Origin: an uncultured Paenibacillaceae bacterium
GTDB lineage: Bacteria; Bacillota; Bacilli; Aneurinibacillales; Aneurinibacillaceae
Length of the DNA: 44,303 bases
Direction of reading: 5' to 3'
Assembly (NCBI GenBank): GCA_946478845.1
Contig: CAMLDI010000024.1
Span: forward strand, 1 to 44,303
Numbering within the stretch: position 1 is the stretch's first letter; each line of letters begins with the position of its first letter. The notes beneath the pieces were generated by a model that worked only from the letters and a program-made list of their open reading frames with translations, searched no databases and was not told where the DNA came from. Of the stretch, positions 35,285-42,969 are shown in pieces. The translations under genes were made by a program, and so were the position numbers.

Positions 35285-35314
35285 TAAAATAAAAAAGCCA
35301 CCTATAAAGGTGAC
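35285..35314 (-). promoter_or_regulatory. Terminator-like hairpin before the connector candidate
   Basis: Minus-strand RNA: GUCACCU, loop UUAU, AGGUGGC, then UUUUUUAUUUU. One U-G pair is complete only on the coding-sense RNA. The U-tract runs into AGGAGGTG of the next gene. See the finding on hairpins before genes. Confidence 0.7.
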
Positions 35315-35321
35315 TAATTGT

Positions 35322-35534
35322 TTAATTATTTTCATTTGAATCATCTTCAGAATAAATATTCACTTTAAATTCTATAGATTGATTTTCTATAAAATTTACA
35401 GTATCAACGTCTGGACTTACTTCTACTATTAACCCTTTGTGATTTTCTTCAATATTTTTTATCCGTATTTGCAAATCTTCTTTACTAGTAGCATAAATAG
35501 GCATAGAACTCAATATATTTATTTTCAATGTCAT
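35322..35534 (-). CDS. Small phage hypothetical protein
   Basis: 70 aa, beta-rich (LKINILSSMPIYA, GLIVEVSPDVDTVNFIENQSIEFKV) with an acidic tail. ATG 35534 is preferred over a TTG at 35543, though the TGGGG site is close. Not recognised. Confidence 0.45.
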   Translation of the reverse strand: MTLKINILSSMPIYATSKEDLQIRIKNIEENHKGLIVEVSPDVDTVNFIENQSIEFKVNIYSEDDSNENN

Positions 35535-35602
35535 ACACCCCAATCAACTAAATTTAGACAAATGATACCACATTTTTCTAGTTAATTGGATAAGTTTTCT
35601 AA

Positions 35603-36256
35603 TTATTTGTTACGAATTTTCGCTTTTTCATCTGCTCTTTTAATAACAATACTCATGATTCCGTACCAACGATTAACCTGTTCCATAGCGTTAATATACT
35701 TTTCATCATTTTTACTAATTGGATAAACTTCATTTAAGAAATTAATAAAATATACAGGATTATCAAAATCATCTACAACTATTTTTAATTGGATTTTCTT
35801 TACTTTTGTATTTGTTGTACTACTAGCAGATAATCCACCAATAATAGCACCTACACCACCTGCCAATAAACCACCAACAATAGCCCCACCTAATTGACTG
35901 CCTCTTGATGTGGATGTAATTGACGATTCATCTTCTACAATTCCTATTTCCATTACTTCTTCAAAATCTAAAACATATAAATCAAAGTCACTTTGATTAT
36001 TTTTAACGTCAAATTTATGTTCAATTATAGCCACTTCTTCTGTTTCTTCGCTAATGGCAATCAAATGTAAAAGATCAGGGGATACATATTTTTGAGATGG
36101 ATAAAAATTTTCTAAATTTGCTAATGCTTCATTAAAAAATTCCTTAATTTCATTAGCCCTTTTTTCTTCTTGTACCATTCTTTTTTTATGTACATTAACC
36201 ATTATTGCTATCGAACCTATAAAGATTATGAAAAATATAAATCCCATATCATTCAT
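35603..36256 (-). CDS. Membrane protein with Gly-zipper, probable phage cargo gene
   Basis: 217 aa. N-terminal TM helix (IFFIIFIGSIAIMV), a helical linker, a beta-rich part that resembles a bacterial PH-like fold (YVLDFEEVMEIGIVED), then a Gly-zipper insertion (LGGAIVGGLLAGGVGAIIGGL, residues about 122-142), and a C-terminal basic helix. Similar PH-plus-Gly-zipper proteins occur on chromosomes. It is not a virion part by appearance. It has its own promoter (36291-36319) and a GGGGGAT site, so it is likely expressed in the lysogen. A lysogenic conversion, superinfection-exclusion or stress role is possible, but inference. Confidence 0.55.
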   Translation of the reverse strand: MNDMGFIFFIIFIGSIAIMVNVHKKRMVQEEKRANEIKEFFNEALANLENFYPSQKYVSPDLLHLIAISEETEEVAIIEHKFDVKNNQSDFDLYVLDFEEVMEIGIVEDESSITSTSRGSQLGGAIVGGLLAGGVGAIIGGLSASSTTNTKVKKIQLKIVVDDFDNPVYFINFLNEVYPISKNDEKYINAMEQVNRWYGIMSIVIKRADEKAKIRNK

Positions 36257-36290
36257 AGTAAATTATCCCCCAAATATTTATTTTGCCTAT

Positions 36291-36319
36291 ATTCTATCAT
36301 GGGAGGATAAGCCAACCAA
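36291..36319 (-). promoter_or_regulatory. Sigma-A-type promoter of the cargo gene
   Basis: On the minus strand, TTGGTT (36319-36314), 17-bp spacer, TAGAAT (36296-36291). It is 35 bp before the start codon. Confidence 0.6.
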
Positions 36320-36862
36320 TCTATTTTTATAAATTTTTCGTGTGTGAAAAAAGAGGTATGCTAGAGCCACATTTTTCCAATTAGGGGTATTGTACAATTT
36401 TATATTTATACACCAATATACACCACTATGTAACATAACTATGATTGTGTTACATATCAACGTCCGATAATTTACATTATAGTGACTAGCAGAAATTATT
36501 TCCAAATGGCTAAAACCATTGATATATAAGGACTTTTTACACTTTATTATCTATTTCAAAGGTTACATAATATTATTTTAGTGTTATACGTTCCATATTT
36601 TAGGTAATTTACCTCTAAAAATCGCTAAATCTATAAATATAAATGTATATAGTATACAAAGGAGAAGTAGCCCAAGATCAATAATTCCACCAATTTTAAT
36701 TCTAACATTTGCATAGTGGAAAAATTTTTTTTGAAATCTTGGGCTAATTTTTTATTTTTAAATTTATTTAATTGTCAACCAATCGGCATGGAGTGGATAA
36801 CATATACCCAAAAAGTAACATTTCCCTTTTCCCATTTTCCCTTGATATATCTACACTTTTAT
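36320..36862. other. Long non-coding spacer where capsid genes would be expected
   Basis: About 540 bp between the cargo gene promoter and the portal gene. No reading frame has a ribosome binding site. It holds a TGTAACA/TGTTACA hairpin near 36430-36460, the palindromes AGGTAA-T-TTACCT (36602-36614) and GTATA-TAG-TATAC (36645-36657), and the plus-strand stem-loop at 36668-36746. I found no recognisable capsid or scaffold remnant. Confidence 0.5.
36668..36760 (+). ncRNA. Candidate structured small RNA ending in a terminator
   Basis: On the plus strand, opposite to all the element's genes. Outer stem TAGCCCAAGAT (36668-36678) pairs perfectly with ATCTTGGGCTA (36736-36746) and is followed by ATTTTTTATTTTT. 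An inner stem TTCCAC (36685-36690) pairs with GTGGAA (36716-36721). The T-run lies only on the plus side, so transcription is likely plus-strand. A weak promoter TTTACC-18-TATAAA lies about 40 bp upstream. No gene on the plus strand precedes it. Confidence 0.45.
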
Positions 36863-38233
36863 TTAACTATTATCATCATCTAATCGAGAATCATTATCAT
36901 TATTCATATTGCTTTTATTATCACTATCCACTATACCCCCACCCGTATCTATACTATTTCTAATCCTATTTATTTCCTGTTGTACATCATGGGTATATGG
37001 ACTATGTTCAACAATACTTTCTAAACTAATCCCTTTCATATCCGCTAAGGTTTTAAGATTATCAATAATTTCTTTTTCATTTGTAGGTCTAGCATACTGG
37101 AATACCATATCTAATGTATCAAAACTATCCTCACTAATCCTTTTCCCTTGTAATTGAAGGATTGTTTTAATTTTCTCAAAACGTTCCTCGAATCCTTCCC
37201 TTAAATATTGCTCATTTACCTTTGCTTTAATATCTGCTAGTGAGAAAAGGAGTTTGATACTGACTTCTGACAAATTCGAAATATCCGTTTTTGACATACT
37301 CACAGCAGGAACATTAGCAATATCAAGTAAAGCCCCTGTAAGCGTCTTATACAACGTCTGGAAGGACATATAATCCATTTGATTCCCTATCATTTTAAAA
37401 TCTGAACCATCATCAAGGGTTAATCCACTTCCTACTATATGAGGATTAATGCCATCACCTTTTAATTGTTGTCCAATTACAACAGGAATAGGATTGATAT
37501 GCCGATATAAAGCATCTGTATATTTGCTCAATAAATCCTCAATTGAATCAAGAATAGTAATCAGATCATCTAAATCACTTCTACCAAAACAATCATCTAA
37601 TTCATTCTGCGTTTTATATACAATAGGTAATCCACTTAAATTAACCCATTCACCAGTTAATTTAATTTCATTCCCTTTATTTGTGAATTGTTGTACCTTA
37701 TCTTCATAGTAAACTGTGTAATAGGTAATATAATCCAATGTTGTATAGGATTCAATGAAAGCAATATAATTTTTATTATCATCATAAATTGGATATGAAT
37801 CCTCTGGGTTGATAATTTTACTTTTAATTACCTTATTATCATCCACATACACATATTCAAATACATCACCATATTTAAGGAGTTTATCAAGAATCTTTAC
37901 ATTTAAATTGTTATATTTCCCTTTTTTTGATACCCTTTGAAACTCCTTCACAATAGAATCACTACCTGTTAAGGTTAATGGATTTCCCAATAAATAATTA
38001 GTAGAAAAGTTTAAAATTGTCTTTGCATATTGAAGAACAATCTTCCTAGGACTAAACTCTTTCCCATTATACATTTCTACTGTTCTGTTTAAAATAGCGT
38101 GTTTACCTGACAGATATTCTTTAATATCTAAATATGAATCAATCCGTTGCTTATGATAAACTCGATTCACTTCTTCAATAAACCAATATGGATCATTACC
38201 ATACAATTCATTGATATATTCATTAATTCCCAC
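36863..38233 (-). CDS. Phage portal protein, SPP1 gp6-like
   Basis: 456 aa. Dodecameric portal that forms the DNA channel and docks the terminase. Family features: YNGKEFSPRKIVLQYAKTILNFSTNYLLGNPLTLTG near residue 65, YGDVFEYVYVDD, SDLDDLITILDSIEDLLSKYTDALYRHINPIPVV in the wing/crown part, and the late QEINRIRNS helix. The C-terminus is Asn/Asp-rich. The start is GTG 38233, seven bases after GGAGG; upstream codons would cross a hairpin. The reading frame is intact. Confidence 0.85.
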   Translation of the reverse strand: MGINEYINELYGNDPYWFIEEVNRVYHKQRIDSYLDIKEYLSGKHAILNRTVEMYNGKEFSPRKIVLQYAKTILNFSTNYLLGNPLTLTGSDSIVKEFQRVSKKGKYNNLNVKILDKLLKYGDVFEYVYVDDNKVIKSKIINPEDSYPIYDDNKNYIAFIESYTTLDYITYYTVYYEDKVQQFTNKGNEIKLTGEWVNLSGLPIVYKTQNELDDCFGRSDLDDLITILDSIEDLLSKYTDALYRHINPIPVVIGQQLKGDGINPHIVGSGLTLDDGSDFKMIGNQMDYMSFQTLYKTLTGALLDIANVPAVSMSKTDISNLSEVSIKLLFSLADIKAKVNEQYLREGFEERFEKIKTILQLQGKRISEDSFDTLDMVFQYARPTNEKEIIDNLKTLADMKGISLESIVEHSPYTHDVQQEINRIRNSIDTGGGIVDSDNKSNMNNDNDSRLDDDNS

Positions 38234-38249
38234 AATATCACCTCCGATA

Positions 38250-38281
38250 AAATAAAAATGGCTCCCCATAAATGAGGAACC
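38250..38281 (-). promoter_or_regulatory. Terminator-like hairpin before the portal gene
   Basis: Minus-strand RNA: GGUUCCUCAU, loop of 2, AUGGGGAGCC, then AUUUUUAUUUUAUC and the GGAGGTGA site. All ten pairs form only if two U-G pairs are allowed, i.e. only on the coding-sense RNA. Confidence 0.75.
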
Positions 38282-38730
38282 AAAGTTTCATTATGAACCT
38301 GTCCTATAGATTTCACCCAAAATGGGGAAATGTAGTTTCAACCCCTCAAATATGGGGGATAAATTTTCAGTTGTCGTCAAACTGACGAATACTGAAATAG
38401 TTAAACTATCTTTGTTTTTTTTAACTCCGACATTATGTCGGTATTAAGATATTCCTAGACGTGAGAATATCTCACTTGTAAAATTAATAACTGTGTGACA
38501 TATTGTCCCTCAGTCCAACTTTGGACTTTCCTATTATTGGAACACTAAATTTCATACTTACTTACATTATGTAAGTGTGTATATGGTCACTTTCTTAAAG
38601 GAAGTAACTTATTAGAAGTGACTATATGTCACGTCTTAGAATTAACTAACCGACAATATTTCGGTCAGTTGATACCAAATTGGTATACTCAACGCAAATT
38701 TGCGTTTGTGGTCGTTTCAATCGACAACAA
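38282..38730. repeat. Dense array of about 14 different short hairpins between terL and portal
   Basis: Examples (arm/arm): TTTCAGT..TCGTCA/TGACGA..ACTGAAA 38365-38397; ATAGTT/AACTAT 38397-38409; CCGACAT/ATGTCGG 38427-38441; AGATATTC/GAATATCT 38447-38472; GACA/TGTC 38497-38507; GTCCAA/TTGGAC 38513-38526; ACTTACAT/ATGTAAGT 38560-38576; GTCACTT/AAGTGAC 38586-38622; ACCGA/TCGGT 38649-38665; ATACCAA/TTGGTAT 38672-38686; AACGCAAA/TTTGCGTT 38691-38706; GTCG/CGAC 38711-38725. Stems differ in sequence, loops are 0-10 nt. No gene is present. Confidence 0.8.
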
Positions 38731-40305
38731 TTAATCTACATACCATTTACCCGTTTTCATCCCCTGGATAGCCAAGGCAGCCGAAATAACAAGGTCATCA
38801 TGCAATTCATTTTTATTTTTATTTCCTAACTTTCCATTGGTTTCAATGAATATTTGCATTTGTGAAAGTGTTTCCTGGCAATGAATCAGAATCATATCTA
38901 ACTCAAATTGTTCTTTGAAGTCGCTTATCAATATTGATTTATTTGTCGATGATGTTGTCCAACCTAACTGTAATTTCCTTTTTCCACGTTGATCGAATAT
39001 CTTTTGCTTATACAGGTTTAGATAATTATAATCCTTCCTCAATCTCTCGATCAATGGCAGCCCATATGAGTTTCTTTCAATAGCCAAGAAAGCATAATTA
39101 AAATATTTGCCTAATCCATTCACTATTTCCGCAAATTTATATACTGGAACCTTATCATGATAAAAACTTGCAACCTGTTCACCATCACAATCGAAAATAG
39201 AAATGGTGGAATAGTCATTCCCTGTACCTCCAGAAACGTCCACTCCACCATAATATTTAATTCCTCTTTTTGGTTGCTTATATATGTACAATCCTCTGTT
39301 TATGTATGGTTTTAATACTTCTGGCAATGTATCATAAATTTCATTCGTTGTAATAGGCGGTAAAATGTAATTTGTCCGTTCCAATATCTTACCTTGTTCA
39401 AACACGCTATTATCTGTAGAAATAAATGATTCCATTGGTGTAGAAGGAAACTCTTGATAAAATTCTTGTAATGTCATATCTAACAATTTCCATCTACGCC
39501 ACATTAATTGATACAATGTAGCCCCTTTTTCATATAAAACTAATTCATCTGGCTCTAGATCATTCTTGCCTAACCTTTTACCCTGGTTATTTTCTCTATA
39601 CCATTTTTCCGCTTCATCATAATCATGTCTAAATTGTTTCTTATACAAACTAGCGTAAAAGGGAATAAAGAACGCTTTATACTTTGAATCAGATTTATAT
39701 GCTTTCATAAATAATTGTTGATAATGATTAAATCCATTTGAAGTTGTTTCAATAACAACCATTGAATGAGGATTCTTGGCTAAACTTTGTTCTGCCGATA
39801 ATAGAATTTTTTCTTGATTAACGTAAAAAGCAAACTCTGACAAATGGATATATTCATATGTAGAGCCACGACCAACATCTTTTAACCCTGCCACAGAACA
39901 CTGAATCTTTGAACCATTGTCAAGGGAAAATATCCCCCTGTTATTGTGCTTTATTTTAGGAAATTGATATTTGTCATGCGGAAGGGTATCATACATATCT
40001 TTCAATTTTTCAAATAGTGATGTAGATGATTCCTGTTTATATGAAACTATAAGATAGTTTGTTTTTGGCTTTGTACAAGCATTAAATAAGCACAGGCCTA
40101 ATGCTAAAGTAGAAAACCCACCTTGTCGTGCCTTTGCAATTATATTAAATTTCCCTTTATTATCGAGAAAATCTTTTTGTTGCTCATTTACATCAAAACT
40201 AATCTCATCCCCGTTATTGTCGATAATCTTAACAAAATTTTTCAACCATAGAATGGGATTGTCATTGATTATCTTTAACTTTTCATTTTTCGATAGTTTA
40301 GCCAA
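38731..40305 (-). CDS. terL: Phage terminase large subunit
   Basis: 524 aa. DNA-packaging motor. ATPase domain: FNIIAKARQGGFSTLALG carries the Walker A-like phosphate loop (about residues 55-70), YEYIHLSEFAFY the Walker B with the catalytic acidic residue, and IETTSNGFNHY the coupling motif. Nuclease domain: first Asp in YYGGVDVSGGTGNDYSTISIF, later AIERNSYG, and the final acidic pair in NELHDDLVISAAL. All are present, so it looks functional. Start TTG 40305, eight bases after GAGGTGA. Unusually, it is separated from portal and small terminase by 497 and 236 bp. Confidence 0.9.
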   Translation of the reverse strand: MAKLSKNEKLKIINDNPILWLKNFVKIIDNNGDEISFDVNEQQKDFLDNKGKFNIIAKARQGGFSTLALGLCLFNACTKPKTNYLIVSYKQESSTSLFEKLKDMYDTLPHDKYQFPKIKHNNRGIFSLDNGSKIQCSVAGLKDVGRGSTYEYIHLSEFAFYVNQEKILLSAEQSLAKNPHSMVVIETTSNGFNHYQQLFMKAYKSDSKYKAFFIPFYASLYKKQFRHDYDEAEKWYRENNQGKRLGKNDLEPDELVLYEKGATLYQLMWRRWKLLDMTLQEFYQEFPSTPMESFISTDNSVFEQGKILERTNYILPPITTNEIYDTLPEVLKPYINRGLYIYKQPKRGIKYYGGVDVSGGTGNDYSTISIFDCDGEQVASFYHDKVPVYKFAEIVNGLGKYFNYAFLAIERNSYGLPLIERLRKDYNYLNLYKQKIFDQRGKRKLQLGWTTSSTNKSILISDFKEQFELDMILIHCQETLSQMQIFIETNGKLGNKNKNELHDDLVISAALAIQGMKTGKWYVD

Positions 40306-40330
40306 TTAAAGTTTCACCTCACCTTAAAGA

Positions 40331-40365
40331 AAATAAAAAAGGATGCCCATATAACTGGACACCCC
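40331..40365 (-). promoter_or_regulatory. Terminator-like hairpin before terL
   Basis: Minus-strand RNA: GGGUGUCC, loop of 8, GGGCAUCC, then UUUUUUAUUUUC and the AAGGTGAGGTGA site. Two G-U pairs complete the 8-bp stem, only on the coding-sense RNA. Confidence 0.7.
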
Positions 40366-40398
40366 TTGTAAATATTTGAATATGTAATTTTAAAAAGT

Positions 40399-40526
40399 CG
40401 AGTGTTCTTTATGAACCATCGTCTTAGGTTCATTCTGAACCAGAGTTAAGTACACAATGTACCTAAGTGAAAGGGACACAATGTCCCCATCAATTTGCAT
40501 GGTTCATAATGTACCTGGCAAACTCG
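40399..40526. repeat. Multi-hairpin cluster between small and large terminase genes
   Basis: Outer CGAGT (40399-40403) / ACTCG (40522-40526). Inside: TGAACC 40412-40417 or TGAACC 40436-40441 competing for GGTTCA 40427-40432; CTTAGGT 40423-40429 / ACCTAAG 40461-40467; GTACA/TGTAC 40450-40462; GGGACA/TGTCCC 40473-40487; TTTGC/GCAAA 40493-40522 enclosing GGTxCAT/ATGxACC 40501-40515. Several share the core ACATTGTGT on the minus strand. Confidence 0.7.
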
Positions 40527-40541
40527 GTCTTTGTGACGGAC

Positions 40542-40937
40542 TTAAATTTCCAATTCGTCATCTTCTTCTTTTTCTTCATCTACAGTAAACGCTTTATTCG
40601 CTTGTTTAGCATGTTCATTTATTTCCTTTTGTAACAACAATAATAATTTAACACTCTTGTCATCGCCCTTTTGGGCATTATTTACGACTGCCGAATATAC
40701 GTCTACTAGATCATTCGCTGTTTTAGATTGTAGATATAAGGCAACAAGGGCTTTATATTCATCCGATTTTTCCCATCGGTAATATGTATTCATAGTCTTT
40801 TTTCCAACAACTTTTAAAAATTCTTCTTCTGTTTTTTCGGGTAACGTCTTATCAAATCTAATATCTGGAAATTTATATTTAAAATATTCCTGCTTATCAA
40901 ATGGAATCTTCTTCAATGCCGAATATATATTAATCAT
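40542..40937 (-). CDS. terS: Phage terminase small subunit candidate
   Basis: 131 aa. The middle carries a helix-turn-helix-like segment (EEEFLKVVGKKTMNTYYRWEKS), followed by a long helix pair used for oligomerisation (ANDLVDVYSAVVNNAQKG, SVKLLLLLQKEINEHAKQ) and an acidic C-terminus (DEEKEEDDELEI). That layout and the position directly upstream of terL fit a DNA-recognising small terminase. Starts at ATG 40937, overlapping the preceding small gene by 8 bp with the site GGTGATG, so coupled translation is likely. Confidence 0.6.
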   Translation of the reverse strand: MINIYSALKKIPFDKQEYFKYKFPDIRFDKTLPEKTEEEFLKVVGKKTMNTYYRWEKSDEYKALVALYLQSKTANDLVDVYSAVVNNAQKGDDKSVKLLLLLQKEINEHAKQANKAFTVDEEKEEDDELEI

Positions 40938-41118
40938 GATTCATCACCTTATTGTATAAATCGTCAATTCGTTTATGCAATTCATCACCTTTTAATTCTT
41001 CATCAGTAATACCCAATCTTTTACACATTCCATCTAAAATTACTAAGTTTTTTCTTAACTGACGAATATTATCTTCCATAAACTCCACAAATTCTTTATG
41101 ATTGTAATTGTTTTCCAT
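40930..41118 (-). CDS. Small helical phage protein
   Basis: 62 aa: two helices (FVEFMEDNIRQLRKNLVILDGMC and DELHKRIDDLYNKVM). ATG 41118 has GGAGGG seven bases upstream. It overlaps the terS candidate by 8 bp. Not recognised. Confidence 0.5.
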   Translation of the reverse strand: MENNYNHKEFVEFMEDNIRQLRKNLVILDGMCKRLGITDEELKGDELHKRIDDLYNKVMNHD

Positions 41119-41146
41119 TATTAATCCCTCCAAAAGTTTTAATTGT

Positions 41147-41184
41147 AAAAAATAAAAAAAGAGTATCTGTCATTGACAGTACCC
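41147..41184 (-). promoter_or_regulatory. Terminator-like hairpin before the 40930-41118 gene
   Basis: Minus-strand RNA: GGGUACUGUC, loop AAU, GACAGAUACUC (one bulged A, one G-U pair), then UUUUUUUAUUUUUU, about 30 nt before the start codon. Confidence 0.7.
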
Positions 41185-41249
41185 TTGGCATATTTACTAT
41201 AAAAATACCCCTGCTTAACTTTCAGCCGTGAAAAATTTGCACATCCGAA

Positions 41250-42494
41250 TTATTTTGTAATTTCCCATGAATCAGGAGAAATATAAATTTCTTCTTCTGG
41301 CTCAATATCCTCTATAGTTTTCCATCTACCATTTATCGGTCTATAGAATTCAATTTTTTTCTGTGATGGATTTTTTATTGATCTAACCTCAAAAGCATAA
41401 TCCCCATACTCTGAAATGTAATAATGACCATACAAATAATACATGGTATCAACTTTCTGACCTTTATACTCTGAATAAGAAATAAATTCATCATTAACCC
41501 ATAAAACTACATCATTAACTTTTCTGATTATTCCTTCCATCTCTTTTTTAATTTCTTCCTCATGTTTTCTATCAACTAAATAATCATATTCACTTTCAAA
41601 TTTTTCAAAAGTAGCAACCTTAAACTTTTCAGATATAAATTTCATTGTATTGTCACATTGTTTAGTAAACTTCTCCTGGATTCCATTATCCTTACACAAC
41701 CGATAAAGAGAATAATCATCATCATTAATTTTCTGTCCCTTTTTACCCCAATGACTATTTTTAATCTTATGTATAATTTCATCTTCTGTATAAGACTTAT
41801 CAGTAAGAGGACAAACAATAGATTTACTTTCTTCTGGTTGCTCAACTTCTTCAATGACAACAGTTTGTTTAGTTTCCTTTTCCTCTACATCAGGGAAAGG
41901 AGTAATGTTATACAGATTAACTTCTTGTTTCATATCCTCTTTATAGGAACCTGATTTACGATAAATAATTTTTCTTTCACACATGGAGTTTATTAGTGTA
42001 AAAGCGGTCTTTTTACTACAATTTAGATATTCAGCCCATTTACCATATGACATTTTACAATCTACATTTCTCCAACGATATACAAAAGAGTAAACGTAAA
42101 ATTCATTTGGATTAGAAAATAAATAAAAAGTATCTGTATCCATTTTCTCAAATCCTTCAATACCCATGTTAAAGGAAATTGTAAGTAAAGTATCATATTT
42201 AAAATTATCATTAATATCAAATCTTATTAAATCTATCTCACGTAAATGAAGAAGAATATCACGAATATACCCTTTGTTTTTGGCATCCCTTTTCTGATAG
42301 AATACAGGGAGTAATTGGTGTAATAAATCTATATTCGTATTAACTGTATCATTGTAATATTTTCTCTCATTGTAAAGGAAAGCATATACATACAATTGAT
42401 CTGGACTCAACCTTACATTACTATTAATATCTATAGATTGATTATGTAAAGGGAAAAAATGTTTTTGCTCTTTATCTTTTAATGTTTTAGTCAT
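41250..42494 (-). CDS. Winged-helix replication-initiator-like protein
   Basis: 414 aa. N-terminal part reads like a Rep/DnaD-type winged-helix pair: RLSPDQLYVYAFLYNERKYYND..., then a second module FYVYSFVYRWRNVDCKMSYGKWAEYLNCSKKTAFTLINSMCERKIIYRKSG (helix-turn-helix at about residues 143-170). A charged linker follows, then a C-terminal beta-rich segment (WVNDEFISYSEYKGQKVD, YFEVRS-like, YRPINGRW). The gene sits right behind three 44-bp repeats that could be its binding sites, which supports an initiator or autoregulator role. Start ATG 42494 after AAGGAGG. A regulator is the main alternative. Confidence 0.5.
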   Translation of the reverse strand: MTKTLKDKEQKHFFPLHNQSIDINSNVRLSPDQLYVYAFLYNERKYYNDTVNTNIDLLHQLLPVFYQKRDAKNKGYIRDILLHLREIDLIRFDINDNFKYDTLLTISFNMGIEGFEKMDTDTFYLFSNPNEFYVYSFVYRWRNVDCKMSYGKWAEYLNCSKKTAFTLINSMCERKIIYRKSGSYKEDMKQEVNLYNITPFPDVEEKETKQTVVIEEVEQPEESKSIVCPLTDKSYTEDEIIHKIKNSHWGKKGQKINDDDYSLYRLCKDNGIQEKFTKQCDNTMKFISEKFKVATFEKFESEYDYLVDRKHEEEIKKEMEGIIRKVNDVVLWVNDEFISYSEYKGQKVDTMYYLYGHYYISEYGDYAFEVRSIKNPSQKKIEFYRPINGRWKTIEDIEPEEEIYISPDSWEITK

Positions 42495-42595
42495 TTAATG
42501 TTTTCCTCCTTAAAGTTTCACTCTACTACTATTTTACCTTTGTATATTATATTATTCTTTGAATCTATAGTATTCTTTGTATACTTGGTAAAAAA

Positions 42596-42712
42596 GGTAC
42601 ATATTTTTGTATTTTTTTACTATACCCTATGGTAATTTCGGTACACTTTTTGGTATTTTTTTACCATACCATATTGTAAAAATGGTACATATTTTTGTAT
42701 TTTTTTACTATA
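42596..42712. repeat. Iteron-like direct repeats, 44-bp period
   Basis: Copies begin with GGTAC at 42596, 42640 and 42684, exactly 44 bp apart. The conserved 29-bp core of each is GGTACAT(or AC)-T-rich, GTATTTTTTTAC, TATA (or CATA). Copies 1 and 3 have identical 29-bp cores; copy 2 differs at a few bases and contains GGTATTTTTTTACC. The region is strongly AT-rich and precedes the initiator-like gene. Confidence 0.75.
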
Positions 42713-42749
42713 GTAAATATATTTACGAATCTATGATGAAAAAGTTTCA

Positions 42750-42941
42750 CTAAATTTCAACATTATGTAATTTTTTGTATTCTAAAATTGCCTCGCTTAA
42801 TTCTTCATCTTGAAGAAAGCACCAAAATTTATCTAAACTGTATTCGTGTAGCCCACAGCACACATATTGAATCCCTCTATCGAAACGTAAAAATTTAAAT
42901 AAGCGTTTGTTATAGCAAAAAAAGAATTGTGGTTTTTCCAT
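42750..42941 (-). CDS. Small phage protein, FFCYNxRLxxFL type
   Basis: 63 aa: KPQFFFCYNKRLFKFLRFDRGIQYVCCGLHEYSLDKFWCF... then a short helix. I recall small phage and conjugative-element proteins that open with this FFCY..L..FL pattern; the function is unknown to me. ATG 42941 follows GGAGGG at seven bases. A terminator-like hairpin precedes it. Confidence 0.55.
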   Translation of the reverse strand: MEKPQFFFCYNKRLFKFLRFDRGIQYVCCGLHEYSLDKFWCFLQDEELSEAILEYKKLHNVEI

Positions 42942-42969
42942 TGTAATTCCCTCCAATAGTTTTAGTTAA

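Noticed and set aside
36287..36505. 72-aa minus-strand frame in the spacer left of the portal gene
   Set aside because: No ribosome binding site, Cys/Tyr-rich random-looking composition, and it overlaps the cargo gene promoter.
38282..38730. CRISPR array or interspersed repeat family
   Set aside because: The palindromes differ from each other in sequence and spacing; there is no constant repeat or spacer length and no cas gene.
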